A stretch of 64,000 bases of DNA from Setophaga petechia. Its lineage: Eukaryota; Chordata; Aves; Passeriformes; Parulidae. Under the pieces are notes generated by a model. That model worked only from the letters and a program-made list of their open reading frames with translations. It was not told the origin of the DNA and did no database searches. Within the stretch, counting starts at the first letter, position 1. Every line of letters starts with the position of its first letter. The DNA is taken from assembly GCA_024362935.1 (NCBI GenBank), contig JANCRA010000033.1, forward strand, positions 7,211,001 through 7,275,000, written 5' to 3'. Both the position numbers and the translations under genes were made by a program. Positions 19,956 through 33,028 of this stretch are shown one piece after another.

Positions 19956-22610
19956 CATTGGGCTGAGCCTCAGGTTCCTCCCTGTCAGCAGCAGCTGATG
20001 GTGGGAACAGTAAAGCTGCTTTCCCCATCTGTGATGGAGCCTGACAGTTCGTAGGGGATGAGTCAAAGGTCGCTGATGAGAAGATCCATCCAGATAATTG
20101 CTGTAATTGCACCCTGAGGATGCAGCTCCTCTCACGGAGCATCAGGCTGCTGGTGAATCTATACTTGGCAGTGAACTTCATCCTGTGCTTTAAATCAAAA
20201 AGTTCCTTCATCAGATAGAAATGGAGAAAGCTATTTTGATTTTTTTTTCTCCTGTTGGCAGGTGATTAGGAAATAGTTGCATTGTGAAACAGGGAAGTAA
20301 TTGTGATTTAAACATTAAATTACCATTTAGTGTTAAACCCTTTGATGAATACACAAGCTGTTGTTACTTCACAACAAATATCAATAAGCAGCATGAATGA
20401 GTATACATAATTCATAATATTTAACTTGAAAGTGCATCTTTTTCTTACAGTGATTGATTCATTTTTCTAGAGTTTGTCCAGTGACTTCATCACAATTTAA
20501 TACAAAAAGCTTTTTTGTTGGAGAGTGAACAGTAACAGAACACAAGCAACAGTCCTGACACAAATTAGCTTTTTTCATACCCCTTCACAAGGCCCAGAAA
20601 TCCAAAAGCTTTGTGGTTGCATTGCTGAGTGGAACTAGGGAAATAACACCATTATCAATCAGTCAGCCCTTAGCACTTAGGACTTTATTATATGAAGAAT
20701 AAGAAATATTCAATAGAGGTTGTGCTCAGTAAGAAGGAATAGAAAAGGCAGGAACTACCTCAAACACAACAATCAGATTGTGTTTTTTGCCTCACACTGT
20801 TTGAATGCTGTGTATAACACACAACACTTCCTATTTTAACAGACTGTTTCTTTGCCCATAGGGGAATTTTTCATTTACCAGAGAGGCCCAAGGGATGGGA
20901 AGCAAAATGTTTGTTTTTGCAAGAAGCTGCAGAATTTGTTTTCTGTCAAAGCTCCACAAAGGATCATGATTACCCAGCTGCTGGTGGGGAAGGTGGGTGA
21001 GCACCCAGCCCATTTCTGAGCAGCATTTTCACTCCTCTCCCAGGCTCTGTGTGCCCTGTCTCACTTTCTGTGGTTCCAGGAGCTGACGGGATGAAGAAGT
21101 GCAGGGTAGCCAAAGGCTGCTCTGAACAAAGGCAGCTTCCTCTCTGATGCTCTCTGGGGCAGGTTCAGGCATGTTCCTTTGGACCCACACTGGCACAAAG
21201 GCAGGGCCAGAAGAGCATTTTCTGGAAATTGCTGTGGTGGTTTTTAACCTGCTGTTATTTCCTCCTTCCTGGATTTTTCTGTATCCACTCCAAGGGAGTG
21301 TGATGGGGCAGAGCTGTCCCTAAACTGCACCCCAGTGTGGGGAAAGCAACAAAGCTTTGCTCTCCTCTTGCAATTTATCCAGTCAGGTTTCCTTTTTATT
21401 CAGTGAAATTGCTGGGGTTTTCCACCCTGATGAAAGCTGTGCTGTCAGAGACAAAATGGTTTTACATCATATACCTCTCCTGCAAGTATTAATTTAAACT
21501 TGTCTTTACTATTATGGAATAAGTAGGTAGTAGCATGGTCTTGTGCCAAGACAAATTAGTACATTTATAATTAGATTAGTACAAATTGTTTATAGGTTTC
21601 AGACTCCACTTAGCTCAGCAGAATATGCATGCAGTCTGAAAATTTCCTTTCTTTGGTGGAAATTCCTCTGAAATAACAAAAGTGTGGCTCAGAATAGAAT
21701 TTTACATGATTTACATTAGTTCAATAACAGCTATAATCTGATACCATGGTCAGTTGGTTTATGCCTTTTGCCACTTATTCTTCAAAACAGAAACCAGTAT
21801 TTTGTGCCTTCCAGAGAACTTGGTATTTATCTATGATTCATTCAGTGTCTATAATTGAAATATACTCTTGAATTTCCCCCTGAAGCTCTTGCTCGTGGGA
21901 AACCAACAGGCTTACACCAAGCATATCTGTCACTACTAAAAGCTCTTTGATAAGAGACTTGGGAAAAAATCTCCTTAAAATACAGCAAAAGAGAACTGCA
22001 AAAAGCAGAGTTCTTGAGGCAACTGCTGCACAGGAGCTCTCTCAGCTATTTTTGCTGGGAGTGCTTTGGGTAGAAGACAAACATGGTCAAATTAGCTAAA
22101 ATGCTGGAAGTTCAGTCAAGGATACTGCCTTAAATAGTTCACCCAGAAAGGCTTTCTTAGGGCAGCCCCTTCAGAATTCCAATGGCAGTTGCAATTTCTA
22201 ATGAGTAAATATCAAATATAGTGATTTTTCTGTGAATTTGTTTGAGGAGGGATTATTGGAATGTTTTGAGGTTAAATTCAACCCTCCTAACTATGAAATA
22301 CTCACTAGGAAAAATATATATCTGAGAGTAGACCTTGATTAATATTGTTGTTTTCCTGTTCTTGGCTTTATCTTTTTTGCCATTCATGGTTATAGGTCAC
22401 AGAGCTGGAGGAAAAAAGTATGGTAACAAGATGCTAAAATTTAAAGGAAAATGTGTTCACTGTCAACCTCCTTTTACTGTGCAGTGGTTTTTACTTCTTG
22501 CCAAATATCTGCTATTTGACCCCTCTGGGCTATGCTAATATTGACCTAAAGAGCATGGGAGATTATCTTTCAGTGTAGGAATAAATTCAATATTTACTCA
22601 TAAATATTTT
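19956..22610. other. non-coding sequence, no gene recognised
   Basis: Mixed AT-rich sequence with no repeat, RNA gene or exon that I can support. Open frames at 20831-21013 (-) and 22335-22538 (+) are short and unlike known proteins. Confidence 0.45.
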
Positions 22611-22611
22611 T

Positions 22612-23335
22612 CATAGAGCCATAGAATACCAGGTTGGAAAGGACCTCAGGGATCCTATGACTGAACCCTTCTAGGCAAAATCACAGCCTTGATAGGATGG
22701 CCCAGCTGAATCTTAGAAGTGTCCAGCACTGGGGAGATTTTTCTGTAAAAATATTCCCTGTAGAAAGGGAATTTCCATCGTCTTTGTAGGCTGGAACATG
22801 GTGAGGAAATCTCCCTAAGCCTCCTTTTCTCAAGGCTGAGCAACCCCAGTTCTCTCAACCTTTCCTTGTGGGGCATCTTCCCAGTTCTTTGTTCATCTTT
22901 GTGGTCCTTCCCTGGACTATCTCCAGCTTTTCCACATCTTTTTTATGCATAGCAGGGACCAAAACTGACCCCAGTGTTCCAGGTGAGGCCTCAAAAGTGC
23001 TGCTTTGGGTGGGGTGATGATGATTTTATCTCTGCTGGTGATGCCCTTGCTGGAGCAGCCCAGTGTTCTGTTGGCTCTCTGCCACAGCAGCTCCCTCCCT
23101 CATACTGAGCTTTTGTCCCCCTTTCCACAGGAAATGGCTCCTAATTTCTGGCTGATCCCTGCTCTCACATGCACCTTTGGTGCTGCACCACCACGTACAC
23201 ACCTGGCACTGCAGACATCCATCCCCTTGATCATCTTCCTTCTCTCATCTCAATTCCAAGCTGCCACCAAAGCTTTGTGGAAGCTGCAGCCCCTCCCCAC
23301 ACCCCATATGGGTGGCTGTGACCCCCCAATCTGTT
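22612..23335 (-). mobile_element. CR1 LINE fragment, reverse orientation
   Basis: The left edge, CATAGAGCCATAGAATACC then AGGTTGGAAAGGACCTCAGG, is the reverse complement of a CR1 3' end. It continues with typical minus-strand CR1 phrases: CTCAAGGCTGAGCAACCCCAG, TCTCTCAACCTTTCCT, TGGTCCTTCCCTGGACTATC, CAGCTTTTCCACATC, CCAAAACTGACCCCAGTGTTCC and AGGTGAGGCCTCA. The inner (5') limit is blurred, near 23335. It is truncated and diverged, with no intact reverse-transcriptase frame. Confidence 0.88.
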
Positions 23336-26270
23336 AATGAACATTTGCAAGTGCAGAGCAGCTCCTGAGCATGTGGGTGGAGGGTGGCTGTACTCATCCC
23401 ACTGGCAGAGAAGATTCATTCCCTAAAGCCAGAAGTAGGAATAATAGAATGGATCACTGTGGGCTGTGGTGGTCTCAGCAAAGGGTTAACAGGGGCTGAG
23501 CACAGCCAGCCCTCACTGCCTCTGCTGAAGGAACATTAATTATAGAGAGCCAGAAGGATTCAGAGCTAAAAAGCCTAAAAAGCCTGAGTAGTATTTAAAA
23601 CCAAGACAGTCAAATAACCGGTTGGATTTGATCTCTAATAAATTACTATGTTCTGATGGTGAAATTCAGCAAGAGGGTGACAGTCAGATGGGGAGGTTGG
23701 CAGCAAAAGTTTTAAAAATAAATAGTCTTAAATTGCAGGAAATTACAGCAAGCAGCTCCTTGGAGTTATTTTTCTGCACGCATTGTGTGTCTGAGGAGGC
23801 AGGCAGCCTGCTGGCAAGCTTCTGACCTTTTGTGTGAGAAATAAAATATGCAGGTGCAGTAGTGGGAGTGCACAACGGGGGACAGTGACTTTCAGCTGTG
23901 GGTTTGAGCTCTGGGGCCCTGCAGGGCAGTCAGGAGGGCTCCAGATGAGCTCCAGTAAACCTGAGAGCACACAGGGAGAGGCTGTGGCTGGAAAGGATTG
24001 CAGAATTCATGTGTTTCCTACAAATATCCCTGTGCTCCAAATCCATAAAATGATCTTGCTGAGAACTGATCTGCTTCTCCTATTGCCCTATTTATGTTTC
24101 AGTCTGGAGTAAATCTTGGAGCAGTGGAGTTTAGTTTGGTGGCATTGCTGCACCATGCTCTAACTCCCATTTCCTTGGCTGAAAGGAAACCCACACCTGC
24201 ATGGCAGGGATTTCCTCCCATTGTGATTATATTCCAAATTCCCAAACCCTTGAAGTGAATATGAATGAGAAGTGATAATTTTAAATGTAATGCAGGTGCT
24301 GCAGATAGAAAGGTGACAGCAATGCTGGGAATGACAACTCTGCAGTGGCTGGAGGAAGAAATCCTCTCAATTCCCCCTCTGCAACACAAGTGATGAATCC
24401 TGGATCTCTGCTCCACTCAGATATTCAGTGTTTATCAGGTCAGTGTTCCTACAGACAAAACTGAGGAGTTTTGTCATTCATTTCTCACAGTTTAGTGTTG
24501 CTGTTACTGCTCCAATGTTTGTCAGTTGTTTGGGCATGAAAATCATCAGTTTTTGCTGAGGGAAAAACCCCCACGCTGTCCCAAGCACTTCCCCATCTTT
24601 ATAAATCACAGAGGATCTTACACTGAGGATTATGAATCCAAAATTTTGTCTACTGATAGATCACATTTAGAACCAATTTTTAGCTCCATGTTCTTATCAA
24701 AGTATTGGTTTTAAAAAATTAAAGGGTATGTTCTTGGAAGCTTAAATAACCTCCACAGAGAAATTTGTATCCATGCAGGATTTACAGCTAAACCCAGTTC
24801 TAACTATTATCTGCTGAGGGCACCATTACACCAGAGGAATTTATTATCCAAGTCTTAAATGAAAAACTGCTATGGACTGCACCTCTCAATCTGATTTAAT
24901 GGTTTTTTTTTTTAATTTCTTCATAGTTTGGTATCAGTTAAACCAGTCATTTTGTTGTCATGGGGTCTTTGTGGGTGAGTTTTAAAGAAATGAGCTTCAA
25001 AAGGAGCCTAATGGTGATGTACCAGGGAGGAAAATTGTCTGACAGTGTCACCTAAAGTAAGAAATCCTTTATGCAATCACGCCCTGGTCCTTTTCTCTGC
25101 ATCAGAGGCAGTTTCATATTGATTATTATTTCCCCCCTTTATTTTTTCTTCCAGAAAACTTGGCTAAAAAAAAAAGAGAAAAGCCAACTTAGATAATGTT
25201 TCATCCTTCAGATGCTGAGGATTCATCTTTAACATTGATTTTTCTAATTATAAGTGGGGAGGAACAGTTACATTAGTTTTTTTTTGTCTGTGGGGTAACC
25301 ACACAGACAAACCCATTTTTTTTAGTTGGCAGCTAAATACAGCTTATTTTTAATTCAACCTTATATTGTCCTAATCTTTCATGTAACTTCCTAGACCTGT
25401 CCATTATTGATATATATTGCTACATAGCTGTGTGAGCCACTTATATACCACAGAACATAGTGCAGTTTGATTTTTCCTGTGGGTAGGAGAGCAATCACTT
25501 CCAACAATATTTTTCCACACAGATTTCTACTTTAGTTCTTAGCTTAAAGTTGAAATTTTTGAGTAGTTACCTAAATTAAACTTTGTCCTCCATGGGAGAC
25601 ACAAGCACTTCTAATTAAATGTATAATTGATTCTATTAATTCTGTTTTTATTGCAAGGAACTGATTGCTGCATTCTTTACTCAAAAATGGGAGAATCACA
25701 CACTTCAGTCCATTGTGAATGCCTTTATCCATGGCCCATGATCTTCTAAAATTCAATTTAAAAATCCTTTTATAAAACCTGGTGCTTTGTGGTTTTCCCA
25801 ATTTTAGTAAACACAAATTCCCCCCCATGTTGCCCTCTCCCTCCCCTGGGTAATGTTGCTTTATATCTGGGCAGAAGTAATTTGTGCAAGACACATTACT
25901 TATAGGACAGTGCCTAAAAATACATGCAAAGGTCAGTGCACAGCAGACAGAAGGCAGCACTTGCTCCAGCCCCTCTCACTGAGAGCCACAGCTCTTTGTT
26001 AATATTAATTGTGCATAATTTAAACACTGCCTGCTTTAAAAATACATTGCACAAACATGCAGCAGCGAGCATCTTGTGAGCCCTGGGACTGGGTAACAGG
26101 GGTCAGCTCTTCACTTTGATGGTTTTAGACATAAGTGTCCATAATTTGCTGCTCTTATTGGCTCCCAGGTTTGTGAATTGTGCATCTGCTTCCAGGAAAG
26201 TGGAGTGTATTTCCAAAAATACAAGTGAAATCGAGAATAGTAGCAAAGATATATTTTTGTCTGAGGAGGC
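23336..26270. other. non-coding sequence, no gene recognised
   Basis: No gene or transposon identified. It contains short A or T runs (for example 24901-24914, 25166-25176). Overlapping open frames between 23622 and 24416 conflict in direction and have no recognisable product. Confidence 0.45.
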
Positions 26271-26702
26271 AGGCAGCCTCAGTATAAAGCACCAAGACTT
26301 CATTATAAATACCATGATACCTTCTCAGTGTAAAGTACAAAAACCTCAGTATAAATACCATGATACCTTCTCAGTGTAAAGTACAAAAACCTCAGTATAA
26401 ATACCATGATACCTTCTCAGTATAAAGTACCAAGACCTCAGTATAAATACCATGATACCTTCTCAGTATAAAGTACAAAAACCTCGGTATAAATACCATG
26501 ATACCTTCTCAGCATAAAGTACCAAGACCTCAGTATAAATGCCATGATACCTTCTCACTATAAAGTACAAAAACCTCAGTATAAATACCATGATACCTTC
26601 TCAGCATAAAGTACAAAAACCTCAGTATAAGTACCATGATACCTTCTCACTATAAAGTACCAAGACCTCAGTATGAATACCATGATATCTTCTCACTATA
26701 AA
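26271..26702. repeat. minisatellite, unit 46 bp, about 9 copies
   Basis: Units read CCTCAGTATAAATACCATG, ATACCTTCTCAGTATAAAG, then TACAAAAA or TACCAAGA. The two last variants alternate irregularly, giving units with AAAAACCTC and CAAGACCTC. Divergence between copies is only a few per cent, so the expansion or homogenisation is recent. Confidence 0.94.
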
Positions 26703-29700
26703 TCCCTACTGGTGATTTGCACAAACATTCACTGTGATTGTGCTTATAATAGCAAGTGTGTGCAGAGCACATGGGGAAAGCTGTGCTGGGAGAGCAAGGG
26801 CAGATTCCCTCTGAGCTCAGGGGAGGCTGAGCTGCTGTGGGGAGCTGGAGCAGGGCCCTGCTGCTCCCACAGAGTGCAGCTGCCTTCCCACAGCTCCTGG
26901 CCCAGGGATGCTTTGCTCATTCCTGGAAATGTTCCTGCCAAGGCAGGGCTGGCAGCTGCTCCCTGGGCTGGGCACAGCATCCACCCTGGGCATTGTCCCC
27001 AGGGGCATCTTCTGCCTTCCAGCTGCTGATGTGGCACTGAAGAGTAGCTCCCAACACACAGCACACACACAGACACCTTTTCTGCCTCCCTTCTTCTGAG
27101 CCCGGGCAAAATCAAAAGGTGGGATTCTCTCCTCAGGTGGACATTATCCAGGAATGGTGTTTTTACTAAATCCGTGGATTCTGAGTCTCCAGAGAAGAGG
27201 CTGCAGTGTTTGAAAGGCTCTGTCAGCATCTAACACAGAAACCCTGGCACCTGGACACTGCTCCCATCAAGGCCTCTCACTCGAGCACGCTCGGTTTGTT
27301 TTGTAATTTATCCTTAATAAGAAAATGTTGAAAAGATCCAGTTCTGGCTGGGCATCAAAGGCAGTGGAGCTGTACATGGACAGCCTGGTTTACAATGTGA
27401 CTGTGCTGTGTGGTAATTTACTACCCAAATTTATGTTGCTATTGAGTATGGCCTTTTCTTTCTCTTGAAAACTGGTATATAAGTGTTTTTACAATGGTAC
27501 TTGTTCACACAGAGAAGCAAAAAAGGAATGCAAGTGTGGTGAAAGCAACACAAGGAAGGTGATGCTGTGCAGGTAAAGTCATTTCAGAACTTCCTCAAAT
27601 GTTAAGCTGATGAAGATGAACATTAATTCTCTTTTGGAAGGAAGATTGAGGTAGAACAGATGGATTGGTTGCCAAGAAAATTGTTTGAAAGCAAGTAATG
27701 TGCGTGTTGACATTTCCTGCTTTTACATAATTATTTTTAAAATAACTTATGTAATTGCCTTGAGTGGAATCATTGTGTTCATTAGTGGGATATGAAGACA
27801 AGCATTTCCAGCATCTCAGAAGGGCTCTACCTCTATTCTGTTGCATTTGACCATCCCAACACTTGCATTTATTTTGCTTTTGACAAAGCAATGTGCCATG
27901 ACTTGAACAAAAATCCAGCAGCATCTTTTCCTTGCCATGTGTGCAACTTGTTCCCACTGGAGGGGTAAATGTGAGCAGGACTTTGTTCACATTCCCATGG
28001 GTGCCCACCTGGGGTGGAAAATCACAGGCCTTGCCCACCCAGGACACGAGGTTCATCTCCCTCTGAGCACAATTACAATTTGTTGGCTCATCCCACTCTC
28101 CCTGCCTGAGAATCAAATCCTGGAGCAGAGGATCTTGGTGGGTTCAAGGCCAAGGAATATTTTCCTCCCTGGCCCCTCTCAGTATCTGTCCATGCCCTGT
28201 GTGCTGGGTATGTTCTCTCTGCTCCCAGATTTTCCCTGTGAAAATCCCATTTTCCTCCCTGAGGACACACTCCCCTCATCCCATCCCAAGCATCCTCTGT
28301 GGACAACGTTCTGCCTCTTTGTTCTGGATTTCCACCTGAACATTTGCTGTGTGTGGAGCAGCATCTCCTGCTGCTCCAGCCAGGGTATGTGGATTTGGAG
28401 GGTGGTTACTGCCAGCTGTGCCCTGTGCTTGCCCACTCTCTGCTCCTGTCAGGTCTTCACCTTCCCCAGCCTGCCCATTTGGTGGTGACAATTAGATCTC
28501 CCCTGCACCAGGCAGATCAGTCCTGAAAACTGTTGGAATGCAACTGATTTTCCTTATGAGAGCTTCAGTGGGAAAAATTCCCACTGTGGTTTGGTTCTTA
28601 TATGCAGTGACTCTACTAAATACTGCTAGAAACAGATAGGATTCAATCTTGAGTGAGTTTGACCATATGAGAAATATTTCTTGGGTGTGTGGGAGGAGGA
28701 CAGGCATCCAGCTGATAAGCTTCATCTGAATCTGAAAATAATCATAAATTGGTGGTGGGACCTTCATTGCCTTGAACTGTTATCCACATAGCCTGGGTGT
28801 GTTTATTTTTCTGGGTAAGAAGTCTTGTGAAAATTAAGTGAATGCAGTGTCTCAGATATAGAATGACATTTTAGTTGGAAATTGTTGTCATAATAGTTGC
28901 ACAAAAGGATTCAAATATTCTGCAGCTTGGTACAAATAAAATGTTCAAAGATACAGGTGTTGTTCCTGAGCCATCAAAGAGTTTTCCACTGCCACCACAG
29001 TGTTTTATTAAAATGAAAAAAAGAGAAAAGATAAAAACCAAAGCCCTGTGCTAATCTTTTGCTTTGTTGCTTAAGGGACATTTCAGTCTAAAGTAGCAAT
29101 TTCCATATCATTTGAATAGCAGTTGCAACCCATTGATGTTTAAAGTAAAATGTGCAGCTCCTGTAATCAGCAGAGCAGATGCAAATGTCTTGTCTGTCTC
29201 CAAGTGCAGCTCCCTGCTTGCTGCTCAGTTGGGTTTGGAGTGGAAAGCACCATCAGATAATGAAAATCATGGGAGCTCCTCTTTCATCTCTTGGCTGCAA
29301 TAGTTTGCCCAAAAGCAGCTGAGTGAGCCTGGCTGGGCTGTGAGGGTCCCTGCAGCATCCCCACCCTGGGAGCTGCAGAAAATCCCACAGGGGTGGGAAA
29401 GGGACACATCTCCCCCTCTGCCCCTTCCCCTAACCCTGCCCCTGGGGACAGAAATGACAGGAATGGCCTTTTGGTTCTGTTTGTGCCCAGTGCCACCCAG
29501 TGCAAGCCCCTGCACACTTCTGTAAATAATTATCACAAAAATAAATGACATTTAGTGTTCAGATCCCGGGCCAGTGGTTCTGGCTGTGCAGGGAGCAGGG
29601 CAGCAGGTTGGGTAAAACCCCCCTGAGCTCCCTGAGCTCTGCCATGCCAGGCTTTAGGTGGCTGGAGCTGCTCCTCAGAGGGCTTTTGAACTCTAAAAAT

Positions 29701-30236
29701 AACCCACAGTGGAATGAGGGAAGAGTTTACTTTATGCTGCACATTCCCAAATGTGACAGTGAACATTCCATGGTGCCCTCTGTGCCTGCTGTGCCTGAGC
29801 TGCTGGCCCAGATCAGAGAGGGTTTCATCAGAATGATTCCTGAGTGGGGCTGCCCTCCTAGGAAAGGGAAAACTTCCCAGGAAAAGTTGGGTTTGATCAA
29901 ATTAAAATCCATGAAGCTTCCAAAGGGGGGATGAGAATCCTCCTTTGCTTCCTCTAAAACAGTTTCCTGGAAAGTGAAATTTCTCATTAGTACTTTTCCT
30001 AATCAGGAGACATCTTGTGGAAAAGGATTTCCATCTTGTGGTCATCTGTGGTAGTAAAACACTCCAGCTGGACTTTTTTTCATAGCAAACCAAACTGGTT
30101 TCAATCAGAATTAATGCAAATCTGTTGTAGTTCCTTGTGAAGGGAAATGCTGGAGACCTCACAGAGTCTGTACAGAAGGTAAAAGTGTTTCAGGACTATG
30201 CCCCTTCATCTTTAGAACTAAAATACTTGGGAAAGT
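26703..30236. other. non-coding sequence, no gene recognised
   Basis: GC-richer patches at 26760-27060 and 28000-28530 give overlapping open frames in several directions (for example 26744-27229 -, 27937-28488 +, 27595-28116 -). None has a consistent splice context or a recognisable family, so none is called. Confidence 0.45.
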
Positions 30237-30450
30237 ATTTAATATAATATAATATAATATAATATAATATAATATATTATAATAATATAAATAATATAAT
30301 ATAATTATAATATTAATATAAATATAATATATTTATATTATATTTATATTAATATTATATTAATATTATATTGTTTTTATATAATAAATATATAAATATA
30401 TAATATAATATAATATAATATAATATAATATAATATAATATAATATAAAT
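30237..30450. repeat. AT-only pentanucleotide (TAATA) microsatellite
   Basis: About 210 bp with almost no G or C: perfect TAATA runs at both ends and a self-complementary middle of TAATATTA and TTATATAA pieces. Likely to form cruciforms and to be unstable in length. Confidence 0.96.
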
Positions 30451-32765
30451 GATTCCTGATGGAATATTTAATTTTGACATATTATAGAGCATGTTGGCCT
30501 CAGGAGCCCAGGCAGAATTACTAGGAACTTTAACAGAAAGGAGGCAATTCCTCCTGAACTTCTGGGAAAATTCCTATCCAGAGCCAAATATTGTTGCTTG
30601 GATTGTTTTCTATTCCAGGATGGCTCTGAGTCTCAGTACAACGTCAGCAGAGCTTCATGCAGATATTTGTTGTGCAGGACAAATTTTGAAACCCGTTCTC
30701 TAATCTTGAAATAGCAAAATGCTGCAGGGTTAAGTGCTGGAAAATCTACCCACTTCAGTGGGAAAGACTTTTTAATATATTAAAAACAAAACAAATTTGG
30801 AAAGGTCCTTTTAAATACTAAGGGCTGTGGCTGAAGGGCAGGGCTGTGTGTGCTGGGGAGGTTTAGAGCTCAGATCCTGTGGAGGTGCTCTGTAAATGAT
30901 CTCAGCTGTACAACCCTGCAAGGAAAGGTGAGACTGTTAAAAGGAATAATTAATTTCTTCAGATTAATTACTACCTTGTCCAGTTGTGTGCTGTGATGCT
31001 CATGCAGATTGCACTGAAAATCTTCTGACTTCAGCAAGAGCTGGACCAGCCCTGAATATTTTCAAGGAGAGTTAAATAACATCTCAGATCAAATTCTTAG
31101 AGATAAATGTAAAAACTTCATAAGTATTTTTTATTTTGAGGGCTCGTAGCTAAAGGAGATGTTCAGTGTGTTCCTTAGTGGGTGCCAAAAAGCTTATTTT
31201 CAGAAGTGTCTGAATTTCAGGGAAAGTCAATAACTGCTATATTTAATCTGAAGTCACTGCAACTGCTGCTGAAATTCATCTATGTTCTTTTTGTAGGAAT
31301 AATAAAAACAAAAATACAGCATGTATATGAAAAATCAGGTGAAATGCACGTGACAATGTCAATTTCAAAGAACAGTTCAACAACGTATCTGAGGTATGCT
31401 GTAAATGTCACAGAAAGGAAAGTAAAAAATGAGAAGATATTTGTGAACTCTTTGCAGTATTTAGTAAATAGTTTCAGAAAAACTTATATCCAGAGTTTGT
31501 GCATGGGCCTTGTTCTGTTGGTAACTGCAGCCAGTGGGAGTTTTTGCTATGGTCTCTATTGAAACAGGATCCAATTTATTTCTTTATGTCTTATGTGGAG
31601 GTATAAATCTTGGACCTTAATTGCAAGAAACTTGAGGAAAACATTTTCTCTTTTTATTTAAAAAAAAAAGTAATCAAATGGGTAGTTCATGAAAAACACT
31701 AAAAAGAGGGGAGAGAGGAGGTGCCCTGGCACTGAGAGGAGCAGCTGAGCCTGCCAGGGTGGTTCTTGGACTGGGGATGCTGAGCTGGGCTCTGGGAGCA
31801 TCCCTGACCTCCCCATGTGTGATGGAAATTCTGCACCAGCAGCCCAGGCTGGCTCAGCCCCTGGAGATCCAAATCTCCAGGTTTGGATTGTTCTGTAGCT
31901 GGATTATGTACATGGATGGGCATTTCCTCTTGCAAAGGTTTGGGAGCTCATGCAGGTGGTTCTTTACCCACAGGAGCTGCAGACAGAGGGGCTTGGAGTG
32001 CTGAGGGTGGTGGTTGGGGGATGAACAACTTTCTTCAATTTATGGTTAGTGCTTCCTTTCACTGCTGGGTAATTCCATCCTCTGAAAAGTGTTTCATTTA
32101 TTTACTTCTTTGGACTTATAATGTTCCTTGATGCATTATAGTGAAAAAGTGCTTTATTTGTCTGAAATTTTGTTGACAAATGTCCCTTTGCTTCCATGAA
32201 GGTCTTCATTTCAAAGCCATTGCCCTGTGCAAGGAGCACCTCTGTGAGCTCTGGTGCCACCCTGCCAGGAGTGAATGGGCACCATCCTCCCTGCTCCTGC
32301 TGCTCCCAGCCTTGCAAAGGACAATTTTGTGCAGGTTTTGGTTCCCACACCCTCAACTCTTCAAACTGTGAGGAGAAAGGTAAGTACAGGTGCTTTGGGG
32401 AGAGCTGGCTGTGTTTTTTTTTATTTTTATTACCAATTGCTAAGAAATGTCTGCAGGAAGCTGCCAGGCACACTCTGGTGGGGTTGCTTTCCATATAAAT
32501 GACAGCCAGGGTCACCCAGGTGTGGCCTCAGAGAGGGGAGAAGGTGAGGAGCAGCAGGGAGGTGTTTCAGTGGCAGGAGCCTCTCCTGGGCATGGTCTGT
32601 GCTGGGACACATCCTGGAGAAGGTCCCTTGGAAGGGGCACCCCTGGCTTCCCCACCTGGTCCCACTTGGCCTTGGGAAGTCCCAAGTTTTGCCATCCCAG
32701 TGGGTGGTGGAAGTGAAGTTTTGAAGTTCCAAAGTTCCAGAGTTCCAAACTCTGGCCCAGATCCA
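30451..32765. other. non-coding sequence, no gene recognised
   Basis: The longest isolated open frame, 31182-31562 (+, 126 codons), has ordinary AT-rich composition, a possible hydrophobic segment near its end (LCMGLVLLVTAA) and no family resemblance. I leave it uncalled. Frames between 32100 and 32750 overlap on both strands. Confidence 0.4.
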
Positions 32766-32767
32766 GT

Positions 32768-33028
32768 GTGGTTTTTCCTTTGGTTTTGGTTATTCCTTTG
32801 GTTTTGGTTTTTGTTTTTTCTTTGGTTTTGGTTTTTCCTTTGGCTTTGGTTTTTCCTTTGGTTTTGGTTATTCCTTTGGTTTTGGTTTTTGTTTTTTCTT
32901 TGGCTTTGGTTTTTCCTTTGGCTTTGGTTTTTCCTTTGGTTTTGGTTATTCCTTTGGTTTTGGTTTTTGTTTTTTCTTTGGTTTTGGTTTTTCCTTTGGC
33001 TTTGGTTTTTCCTTTGGTTTTGGTTTCT
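32768..33028. repeat. T/G-rich higher-order minisatellite, about 78-bp unit
   Basis: Short TTTGGTTTTGG/TTTTTCC modules are organised into a larger unit of about 78 bp: GGTTATTCCTTTGG, TTTTGGTTTTTGTTTTTTC, TTTGGCTTTGG and TTTTTCCTTTGG modules in fixed order, repeated about three times. Because 78 is divisible by 3, long artefactual frames exist on both strands (LVLVF-type on +, NQRKNQ-type on -). Confidence 0.93.

Noticed and set aside
22655..23337. Open frames of 73 and 110 codons near 22.7-23.3 kb
   Set aside because: They lie in the reversed CR1 fragment and do not correspond to its reverse-transcriptase region.
31182..31562. 126-codon frame with a possible C-terminal hydrophobic segment
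   Set aside because: No family resemblance, no splice or promoter context, AT-rich composition like its flanks; within what chance allows in 64 kb.
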